64,000 nucleotides of DNA, taken from assembly GCF_020614375.1 (NCBI RefSeq), contig NZ_CP085329.1:434001-498000 (forward strand), written 5' to 3'. The notes under the pieces were generated by a model. It made no database searches, was not told the DNA's origin, and saw nothing but the letters and a program-made list of their open reading frames with translations. Source of the stretch: Haladaptatus salinisoli. GTDB lineage: Archaea; Halobacteriota; Halobacteria; Halobacteriales; Haladaptataceae. Within the stretch, counting starts at the first letter, position 1; every line of letters begins with the position of its first letter. A program made the position numbers and the translations under genes. This document shows positions 8,250 to 15,169 of the stretch, piece after piece.

Positions 8250-9992
8250 ATGAAACGCATCTTCTCCCTCTCGTTCGTCGTCTTCGCCGGGAGCGTGATC
8301 TACGCGAACGTCTCGGGGAACGTTTTCCCGACGCTACCCGTCGGATTCCTGCTGGCAGTCGGTCTACCGCTGGTCTCCCTGCTCTTTCGGGACTCGATGA
8401 ACGCCCGGACCGCGCTCGCGTACGTGGGCGGCATCGTCTTCCTCTCGGTTCTCTACCGCTGTCACGTCTTCCTGTTCCCCGCGAGCGTCGTCGGACACGA
8501 CCCGGGACTCTACGCCCAGCAGGTCGGACAGCTGATGGAAACGGGACGGCTCGGCAGCATTCAGGAGAGCGAGATCTCCTTTTACACGAAAGCGCCGTTG
8601 TTCCTCGTGTTGATCGGCGCGTTCGGGACGCTCGTACGGCTTCCGCCGGCGGAGGCGATGGTCATCTATCCGGTCGTCGTCGGCGTGTTCTACCCGCTCA
8701 TCGCGTTCGCGTTGGTTCGGTGCGTCGCCTCCGAAGAGGGGTGGCGACTCCCGTGTATCGCCGCGACGATCGCCGCAACCGCAACCCTTTCGCTTCGGTA
8801 CGGTTTCTGGCCGGTCGCACAGACGCTCGCGGTGATGTTGTGGCTGGTCTTCGTCGTCGTCGTCGTGCGCTACTACACCGATCGCGATCCTCGCTTCTTC
8901 CTGTTGCTCGCCCTGCTGCTGTTCGCGCTGATATTCACGCACAAGATCCCGGGCTTCGTCGTGGCGGGAACCTTCGTGACTCTGATAGCGTTCGACCGTC
9001 TCGTCCGCGACGGGGCGACCGAATCGATGGCGGAAAAGCTCCGTTCCCGATCCGTACGAACCCTCGCGGCGCTCGCAGCGGTCGCGGTTCTCGTTCAATG
9101 GGTGTTCGTCACCGATTACGCGTACCGAGTGGTGTTGCGCATGGCGCTGCTCGCGACGCCGCAGGCGCTCGCCGCCTTCGCGGAGCGGTTCACCAGTCTC
9201 TTCCTCGGAGGCGCGTCCGGAGGCTCGATGCAGTACGAGTGGGCGAATCCTCTGAATCCCCTGTTGTTATTCTTCCTGATGAACACGTACGCCATCGCCC
9301 TCATCCCGCTTGCGGGACTCGGCTGGCTCGTCTTGTTCCTGCGCCGGCGACGAGAGCCGAGCACTCGGGTGCTCCTCGCGGCCACCGCTTTTATCACCGC
9401 CATGATCGCGTTGGGCTATTTACGGCGGGCGGTCGCGAATCCGCGGCGGTTTACCTTCATCGGCGAGATCCTCCTCGTCGTTCTCGCTTCGGTCGCCGTC
9501 TATCGGTTGGTGCCGTCGGGGACCCGACTCCCCACCCGCCCGCTTCGCCTGCTCATCGTCGGGATGCTACTAACGGCGAATCTGTTCGCGATTCCGGCCT
9601 TCCCGGCCCATCCCGAGGCGCCGCGGAGCTACTTCGTGACGACCGAAATGGCGGGGAAGCGGTTCGTCGACGAACGCGTCGACGGAACGGTACACACGGA
9701 TTACGTGTTTGCCAACGCGCCCCCCGCGAACCCGGCTCTCGTCGGCCCGGAGGAGAAGTACAGTTCCCTCAGCGAAGAACTCCTGAACCGATCGAACGCC
9801 CTGTACCGCCACCAACACGTGTTGTTCCGGGAGACGGTCAGCGTTTACAGGACGCCGGGAGAGTCGTGGCGGCCGACGTGGCGTCCCGAACGGGGATTCG
9901 ACCGCGAGTACCACAGAACGTACGATAACGGCGACGTCGTCCTCTACTCTGCGACGCCGTCCAACGCCACGACGCGGACACGCGACCGCTAA
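8250..9992 (+). CDS. Polytopic GT-C-like membrane protein
   Basis: A 580-residue protein with about a dozen hydrophobic helices and a soluble C-terminal tail of about 110 residues. The first long extracellular loop holds VVGHDPGLYAQQVGQL (about residue 83), which resembles the D-P/D-x-D loop of GT-C glycosyltransferases (STT3, ArnT, mannosyltransferases), followed by ISFYTKAPLFLVLIG. This suggests transfer of a sugar from a polyprenyl-phosphate donor on the outer face, but no specific family was recognised and the activity is inferred. It sits between the flippase and a sulfatase-like gene. Its stop overlaps the stop of the convergent gene at 9989 by 4 nt. Confidence 0.65.
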   Translation: MKRIFSLSFVVFAGSVIYANVSGNVFPTLPVGFLLAVGLPLVSLLFRDSMNARTALAYVGGIVFLSVLYRCHVFLFPASVVGHDPGLYAQQVGQLMETGRLGSIQESEISFYTKAPLFLVLIGAFGTLVRLPPAEAMVIYPVVVGVFYPLIAFALVRCVASEEGWRLPCIAATIAATATLSLRYGFWPVAQTLAVMLWLVFVVVVVRYYTDRDPRFFLLLALLLFALIFTHKIPGFVVAGTFVTLIAFDRLVRDGATESMAEKLRSRSVRTLAALAAVAVLVQWVFVTDYAYRVVLRMALLATPQALAAFAERFTSLFLGGASGGSMQYEWANPLNPLLLFFLMNTYAIALIPLAGLGWLVLFLRRRREPSTRVLLAATAFITAMIALGYLRRAVANPRRFTFIGEILLVVLASVAVYRLVPSGTRLPTRPLRLLIVGMLLTANLFAIPAFPAHPEAPRSYFVTTEMAGKRFVDERVDGTVHTDYVFANAPPANPALVGPEEKYSSLSEELLNRSNALYRHQHVLFRETVSVYRTPGESWRPTWRPERGFDREYHRTYDNGDVVLYSATPSNATTRTRDR

Positions 9993-10894
9993 ACGCGATA
10001 TCCCAAGTTCTTGAGCCGCTCGTCTATCACGTCCTCATCGACCTCGCTTCGATCGTATCTCGGTTCCTCCGGGACGACGGTTTTTCGTTCCCCCGAATCG
10101 TGAACGTGCCACGGCACCTTCACCAACTTTCTCGTGTACGTGCCGAGGGGATGGCCGTACTCCCTGTACGGGAGCGGGAACGACCGCTCGGCTATCAGTT
10201 CGCCGTGATCGGCGGTGACGACCGTCTTCCCGCGAAGCGAGTCGAACAACGTTTTCATCTCGTCCATCACCTCGTCGAGATTCTCCCAATACGCCTTTCG
10301 GACGACCGCCGGCGGCACGTCCGCCTCCAGTATGGCCGTGAGCATGTTGGTTTTCGGCGAGATGTGTTGCCGGCCGACCGGCCCGATGTACGGGTAGTGA
10401 GGCTGGATGTAGTGGATCAGCAGACGCTTATTGGGGTACTCCTTTTCGGTTCGTATCGCAGCATCCGTCACGGTCTCGGGGAGTTCCACGCCGAGTTGCT
10501 CGTCCTGATACTCGCTCTGCTGGAGATTGACGAAGTCGTGGATTTCAGCGCCGATATCGTCGGCGAGGCGCGGAAACCAGGCGTTCGCGGAGACGTACAC
10601 CGTGTCGTGGAGCTTCGTCTCCCGGAAGTTCGCGGTGAGAAACTCGCGAGTCGAAGAGCCCTTCGAGTACCGCCAGTCGAGCGTCCCCGGGAGGTCGTAC
10701 CCCACGAAGTGATCGTACCGGCACGAGTCGAGAATGACGAGGTTGTCCCAGTCCTCCTCGAACACGTCGATTCCGTCGGGATTGTGTTCGCGTTTTCCGA
10801 ATCGCGTGTGGTACGCTCGGTTGATTTTCCGTCCGATGGCGTACTTGATCAACGCCGGCTCGTCGAGCGCTTTCGCTACTTTACCGAACATCAT
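9989..10894 (-). CDS. Sulfatase-like (alkaline phosphatase-superfamily) hydrolase or transferase
   Basis: The 301-residue protein resembles the sulfatase-like proteins common in haloarchaeal glycan clusters. An N-terminal metal-binding Asp lies in VILDSCRYDHFVGYD (near residue 55), followed by the putative nucleophile loop KGSSTREFLTANF (near 78) and the second metal site VVTADHGELIAER (near 228). It ends in DERLKNLGYRV, close to the end of the larger paralogue at 5330-6559 (QLRNLGYVETR). No signal peptide is visible. A TATA-like tatttag at 10917-10922 (minus strand) lies 23-28 nt before the ATG, suggesting its own leaderless promoter. Its substrate is unknown; sulfated or phosphorylated glycan is the natural guess. 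Confidence 0.72.
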   Translation of the reverse strand: MMFGKVAKALDEPALIKYAIGRKINRAYHTRFGKREHNPDGIDVFEEDWDNLVILDSCRYDHFVGYDLPGTLDWRYSKGSSTREFLTANFRETKLHDTVYVSANAWFPRLADDIGAEIHDFVNLQQSEYQDEQLGVELPETVTDAAIRTEKEYPNKRLLIHYIQPHYPYIGPVGRQHISPKTNMLTAILEADVPPAVVRKAYWENLDEVMDEMKTLFDSLRGKTVVTADHGELIAERSFPLPYREYGHPLGTYTRKLVKVPWHVHDSGERKTVVPEEPRYDRSEVDEDVIDERLKNLGYRV

Positions 10895-11018
10895 GGCCTA
10901 TGTCGCGTATCACCGCTAAATAGCTGATGGTGATTCGACCGCGACGCCGCGGCGAGTACCGCGTCGGAGTAGGCGAGTCGCTCGAGTATCCCTCGGTCAG
11001 CCGAACGCGTCACGAGGG

Positions 11019-12152
11019 TCATCTTCCTTCGTCGAGTACGGTGTCCGCGATTCGATGCGCCGCGTCTCCGTCGCCGAAGGGGTTCTCCCAATCCCCGGTC
11101 CGCCCTCGCGCTTCCTCGACCCTGCGTATCACGGCATCGGGGTCGGTTCCGGCGATGGTGTTCGCGCCGACTTCGACCGTCTCCGGCCGTTCCGTGTTCT
11201 CCCGCAGCGTTACGCAAGGGACGCCGATGATGCACGATTCCTCCTGTATACCGCCGCTGTCCGTGAGCGTTACGTCCGCGTTGGCCAGCAACTGCAGGAA
11301 ATCGAGGTAGCCGACCGGATCGATAAGGTGCAAGTCCGCAATCTCGCGAATGCGCTCCATCAACCCGAACTGTTCGAGGCGCTTTTCGGTGCGGGGATGT
11401 AGCGGATAGACGGCCGGAATCCCCACCTCGGACGTCACCCGGTCGAGGATTTCGACCAAGTCGGAAAGAACGGCCCGATCGTCGACGTTCTCCTCCCGGT
11501 GCGCGGTGAAGACCGCGTACTCCTTCCCCCCCAGCGAGAGGCGCTCCAGAATATCGCTCCGCTCTCGGGCGATTTCCATGTTCCGTTCGACCGCATCGAC
11601 GATCGTGTTCCCGGTGACGACTATCTCACCCTTGACGTTATCCTCGACGGCATTCGCTCGCGTCTGTTCGGTCGGAGCGAACAGATAATCGGAGATGTGG
11701 TCTATCATCACCCGGTTGTGCTCCTCCGGCATTCGCCAGTCGCCGCTTCGAAGCCCGGCTTCGACGTGTCCGAGGTCGAGTCGAAGTTTCCGAGCCGCCA
11801 GCGCTCCGGCGAGGTTGAAGTTGGCGTCGCCGCAGACGAGAACCGTCTGCGGCCGTTCCTCGAGCAGCACGGCTTCGATACCTTCGAGCATCGCCGCGGT
11901 CTGCTCGCCGTGGTACTCCGTCTCCTCGATGCCCTCGATTCTGTATTTCGGTTCGTCGAGTTGCAGATCCTCGAACATGCGACCGTCGAGTTCGTAGGAG
12001 TAGTGCTGCCCGGCGTGAATCGTGAACGACTCGATGTCTCTGTCGTTCAGCGCCGCGATTATCGGACTCATCTTGATGATTCCGGGACGGGTACCGACGA
12101 TCACGCACGTTTTATCCGGAACGGGTTCCGTCACTATCTTGGAATTATCCAT
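11019..12152 (-). CDS. wecB: UDP-N-acetylglucosamine 2-epimerase family protein, copy 2
   Basis: A second WecB-family protein of 377 residues, clearly diverged from the one at 2852-3976. Motifs: VGTRPGIIKMSPII, HAGQHYSYELD, VLVCGDANFNLAGAL, GHVEAGLRSGDWRMPEEHNRV, APTEQTRA, VTGNTIVDAVE, TAHREENVDD, YPLHPRTEK, TDSGGIQEESCIIGVPC. Two positions differ from the classical enzymes: Gly replaces the Glu of GTRPE, and Ala replaces the Thr of the GDT loop. It may be a 2-epimerase for another UDP-HexNAc (for example a 2,3-diacetamido sugar) or a weakly active paralogue. A TATA-like aaaaatatg (12177-12185, minus strand) stands 25-33 nt before the ATG. Confidence 0.8.
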   Translation of the reverse strand: MDNSKIVTEPVPDKTCVIVGTRPGIIKMSPIIAALNDRDIESFTIHAGQHYSYELDGRMFEDLQLDEPKYRIEGIEETEYHGEQTAAMLEGIEAVLLEERPQTVLVCGDANFNLAGALAARKLRLDLGHVEAGLRSGDWRMPEEHNRVMIDHISDYLFAPTEQTRANAVEDNVKGEIVVTGNTIVDAVERNMEIARERSDILERLSLGGKEYAVFTAHREENVDDRAVLSDLVEILDRVTSEVGIPAVYPLHPRTEKRLEQFGLMERIREIADLHLIDPVGYLDFLQLLANADVTLTDSGGIQEESCIIGVPCVTLRENTERPETVEVGANTIAGTDPDAVIRRVEEARGRTGDWENPFGDGDAAHRIADTVLDEGR

Positions 12153-12176
12153 ATACGGTGTTCGCGGGAAGGGGAC

Positions 12177-12185
12177 ATATTTTTT
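12177..12185 (-). promoter_or_regulatory. TATA-like element for the second wecB-like gene
   Basis: An A/T run reading aaaaaatatg on the minus strand lies 25-33 nt upstream of the ATG at 12152, with no ribosome-binding sequence. This fits a leaderless haloarchaeal promoter. Confidence 0.45.
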
Positions 12186-12245
12186 CCCCCGGCGAGGGTG
12201 CCGCGTCGACGAAACCCGGTAAGCGGCGGGGGCGCCGCGACGGAA

Positions 12246-13418
12246 TCACTCGGTTTCGAAGTCGCCCTGCGACGCGAGACATCGGTCGGTAGCGGCGATG
12301 AATCGGTCGTTGATACCGTTCCAGTCGTACCGCTCGACCGCCCGCGCGGCGTTCCGACCGATCTCGGCCCGTAAGTCCTCGTCCTCGGAAAGACGACGCA
12401 GCGCCTCGGAGAGCGCTTGGGCGTCGCTGGGTTCGACCAGGAGTCCCGTCACGTCGTGTTCCAGCACCTCGGTCGCACCCTCGAGCCTCGACGCGACGGT
12501 GGGCTTTCCGAGCGCCATGTACTCGAATAGCTTGATCGGGTAGATGTACCGCAGCACCTGCCGGCGGGGAAACGGGTACAGGCAAGCGTCGGAGCTCGCT
12601 ATCCTCGCGATGGTCTCCTCGTGACTGAGTCGTCCGACGAAGTCGACGTTCTCGGCGATATTCTTCCGCCGAGCGAACCGTCGTAGCCGCCGTTCGTCCT
12701 CGTCGGTCGCCGGTCCGATCATGGTGGCGGTCCACTGATCGTTCGCGGAGTCGAATTCGGAAAGCGCCTCGATTACGGTGTCGACCCCTCTGCTCGGCTG
12801 TACGTACCCGACGTACACGACGTTGAATCCGTCGCCGGTCTCCGTCCGCACGTCGTCGTACAGCGCCAGGTCGGTTCCGTTGGGCACGTTCACGACCTTC
12901 TTTCCTGGCAGTCCGTTGGTTTCGGCGAACTTCGAGTGAAGGGTGAGAACGATGAGATCGGCGCGAGCCATCGCGGGGAGCGCGACGACGTACACCGCCC
13001 GATAGAACATCAGGGCCGATTTTAAGACGATCCCTTCGCTTTCCTGTAAGAATTCTATCTTCAGACGGGGATGATCCCAGACGTCGAGAATCCACGTTTT
13101 CCCGCCGACGGAACAGACGAACCCCGCGAGGATGCAGACCAGGTGGTAGCTCGTGTGCACGGCGTCGACGTTAGCGTCGTCCGTAACGAGAATCCGGTAC
13201 ACGACCCAGAACGGAAACAGGAGGTGCGAGACGAGCGATTCGCCCGGACAGACGTGGACCGCCGACTCCGGTATCGATATCTCCTCGGGCACACCGCCGT
13301 CCGCTCGCGTGTAGAAAGCGCAGTCGTAGTTCTCGGACAAACTGCGCGCCCGCTGAAAACGGACCGAGTTTCGATTCGCCGAAACGTGAGTCTCCCAGAT
13401 AAGCGCGAGTCTCGCCAT
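12246..13418 (-). CDS. GT4-family glycosyltransferase
   Basis: A 390-residue GT-B glycosyltransferase. The N-terminal half has LALIWETHVSANRNSVRFQR, a VDAVHTSYHLV stretch and WILDVWDHPRLKIEF. The C-terminal half has VVNVPNGTDLALYDD, VYVGYVQPSRGVDTVIEAL, VDFVGRLSHEETIARIASSD, then KLFEYMALGKPTVASRLEGATEVLEHDVTG, which holds the conserved donor-binding Glu. Family GT4 is clear; donor and linkage are not. A TATA box (attatata, 13446-13453) lies 28-35 nt before the ATG, so it probably has its own leaderless transcript. Neighbours are the second WecB-like gene and the UDP-sulfoquinovose-synthase-like gene, all on the minus strand. Confidence 0.88.
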   Translation of the reverse strand: MARLALIWETHVSANRNSVRFQRARSLSENYDCAFYTRADGGVPEEISIPESAVHVCPGESLVSHLLFPFWVVYRILVTDDANVDAVHTSYHLVCILAGFVCSVGGKTWILDVWDHPRLKIEFLQESEGIVLKSALMFYRAVYVVALPAMARADLIVLTLHSKFAETNGLPGKKVVNVPNGTDLALYDDVRTETGDGFNVVYVGYVQPSRGVDTVIEALSEFDSANDQWTATMIGPATDEDERRLRRFARRKNIAENVDFVGRLSHEETIARIASSDACLYPFPRRQVLRYIYPIKLFEYMALGKPTVASRLEGATEVLEHDVTGLLVEPSDAQALSEALRRLSEDEDLRAEIGRNAARAVERYDWNGINDRFIAATDRCLASQGDFETE

Positions 13419-13445
13419 GTTCCAGCTACCGAATCGATACGAGCG

Positions 13446-13453
13446 ATTATATA
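13446..13453 (-). promoter_or_regulatory. TATA box of the glycosyltransferase gene
   Basis: tatataat on the minus strand lies 28-35 nt upstream of the ATG at 13418. It is among the best TATA matches in the window. The lack of a Shine-Dalgarno sequence suggests a leaderless message. Confidence 0.55.
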
Positions 13454-13598
13454 CTTACTGTTCGAGACGTCGGTGGCCCGGTTCGCGTTCCCCTTCGACG
13501 ATCGAATCGACGGTCGTTCGCGGTGGATTCGGACTGCGACAACGGAAAAGGTAAACGAATCCAGAGATGCATCTCGGCATGGATCGGTCGGCGAACCC

Positions 13599-14801
13599 TC
13601 AGTCGGTGTGTTGAGCCACGGGGCGGCTCTCGGAGCGTTCGAGAACGTCCGGAAGGAATCGGTCTTCGTGTTCCGTGATCGTTTCCTCGTGACGTGTGAG
13701 CGTCGCGAGAATGTCCCTGACACCGTCCTCGAACGACTGCCGCTGTTCTCCGATGAGCGACGCGTACCGTTCATTTTCGATCCTCATTTTGTGCGTCTCG
13801 TCCTCGTCGCGCGGATTTTCGAAGTGTTCGACCGACACGTCGAGGTCGAACTCCTCGCCGACGTCCGCGATGGTTTCGGCGATTTCGATGATGCTGATGG
13901 CCCGCGTCACCTGATTGTACACGACGTACTCGTCCGAGGGGTCGTCGGAGTCGGCCAGTGCGAGTCGCGCCAACCCCTCGACGGCGTCTTCGAGGCTGAC
14001 GAACGGCTTGCGTTGTTTCCCTTTGCCGTACACCGTCACCGGGTAGCCCGCGGCCGCTTGGGCGCAAAAGCGGTGGGCGACCGTCCCGAAGTAGTAATCG
14101 AAGTCGAATCGCGTCTTCAGTTCGTCCGTGTTCCTGGTCTCCTCGGTCTCGGTGCCGTACACGATGGCCGTCCGGACGTCGCTAACCGAAAGCCCGAACT
14201 GGTCGTGCGCGAGGCGCATGTTAGCCGCATCGTGAGCTTTCGTGAGGTGATACCAGCTACCGGCCATCGCGGGGAACGGTACTTCGTCGCGGTGGCCGTC
14301 GTTTTCCATCGTCGCGCCGCCCTCGGGGATCGGAAATTCGGGTGCGCCGTACACGCCGGTCGTCGTGGTCTCCACGAAGTGCGTTCCGGTGAGACCGTTC
14401 TCCTCTAACCCCCACAGAAGATTGCGCGTCGCTTGGAGGTTGTTGTGCTGGGTGTAGTTCGCGCGCTCGCCGTTGATCTGCGAGTAGGGGGCCGACGGTT
14501 GGGCCGCCGTGTGGATGATGACGCGGGGTTCGTGAACGGCGAGGAGCTCGTCGACGAACGAGCGGTTCACGAGGTCGCCGTCGACGAATGAGAGGTTCGA
14601 CGCGTCTAGCTCGGATTTCGCCGCCTCGACCCGGTCGACGGGATCCTCGATCGGAACGCCGCTAACGCTTCCGACCTCCTCGACCCATCGCCGACGGCTT
14701 CCGTTGTCGACGATGACCACCCGCTCGTCCGTCCGCGTGGCGATGCGAAGGGAAGTAGGCCACCCCAGATACCCGTCGCCGCCCGTGACGAGGATGGTCA
14801 T
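13599..14801 (-). CDS. sqdB: UDP-sulfoquinovose synthase homologue (SQD1/SqdB family)
   Basis: This 400-residue extended SDR resembles SQD1/SqdB, which makes UDP-6-sulfo-quinovose from UDP-glucose and sulfite. Motifs: VTGGDGYLGWPTSLRIA at the start, VVIVDNGSRRRWVEEVGS, SFVDGDL, HTAAQPSAPYSQI, FVETTTTGVYGAPEF, then the active-site Tyr and Lys in GSWYHLTKAHDAAN. Further family marks are AIVYGTETEETRN, FDFDYYFGTVAHRFCAQAA and VTVYGKGKQRKPFVSLEDAV, then FENPRDEDETHKM near the C-terminus. The start is set by the ATGA overlap with the small gene at 14798-14947, giving a normal N-terminus (MTILVTGGDGYLGW); an upstream in-frame ATG would only add 27 residues read through that gene. It predicts a sulfonated sugar in the N-glycan. 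A plain epimerase is the alternative. Confidence 0.82.
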   Translation of the reverse strand: MTILVTGGDGYLGWPTSLRIATRTDERVVIVDNGSRRRWVEEVGSVSGVPIEDPVDRVEAAKSELDASNLSFVDGDLVNRSFVDELLAVHEPRVIIHTAAQPSAPYSQINGERANYTQHNNLQATRNLLWGLEENGLTGTHFVETTTTGVYGAPEFPIPEGGATMENDGHRDEVPFPAMAGSWYHLTKAHDAANMRLAHDQFGLSVSDVRTAIVYGTETEETRNTDELKTRFDFDYYFGTVAHRFCAQAAAGYPVTVYGKGKQRKPFVSLEDAVEGLARLALADSDDPSDEYVVYNQVTRAISIIEIAETIADVGEEFDLDVSVEHFENPRDEDETHKMRIENERYASLIGEQRQSFEDGVRDILATLTRHEETITEHEDRFLPDVLERSESRPVAQHTD

Positions 14802-14947
14802 AACTCCTCCTTCAACTTCTCGTTTTCTTTCTCGCACTCCCTGTTGTCGCTCAAGTGCTCCCAAATTTCGGTGCAGCCGCATCCGTCCGGCACTCCCTGT
14901 AAGTGCTGGACGTACTCTCGGCTACTCTCGTCAATTTCGTTTGACAT
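14798..14947 (-). CDS. Small Cys-rich protein coupled to the sqdB-like gene
   Basis: A 49-residue acidic protein. Its core DGCGCTEIWEHL with a later NREC gives three Cys and a His in 18 residues, a possible single metal site. The tail (CEKENEKLKEEL) is charged and predicted helical. Its stop codon overlaps the ATG of the downstream gene as ATGA, so translation of the sqdB-like gene is probably coupled to it. A purine-rich ggagatgaagg directly precedes the ATG. No function recognised. It could be a small zinc protein or partner of the sulfosugar synthase (inference). The start is the only ATG consistent with both the RBS-like sequence and the overlap. Confidence 0.6.
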   Translation of the reverse strand: MSNEIDESSREYVQHLQGVPDGCGCTEIWEHLSDNRECEKENEKLKEEL

Positions 14948-15134
14948 CCTTCATCTCCACGCTGGTGAACCATCCTGTTCAACTTTAAGGTTGTGTCCGC
15001 TCCGTTACAAAACGAGCACGGACGCGAACGACTTGCGTACTCGAATCGAATTTCTCGCCGCGGTGAACGTGGAATCTACACTCTCGGTTCGTCCCCGGCG
15101 GTTACGGTCACCCGTCGTACCGCCGACGAGGCGG

Positions 15135-15142
15135 ATATTTAA
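15135..15142 (+). promoter_or_regulatory. TATA box of aglB
   Basis: atatttaa lies 28-35 nt upstream of the aglB ATG at 15170. Spacing and lack of a Shine-Dalgarno motif suggest a leaderless transcript that is separate from the divergent sqdB operon. Confidence 0.55.
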
Positions 15143-15169
15143 GGGATTCGCTGGAGTACGTAAGCGAGC

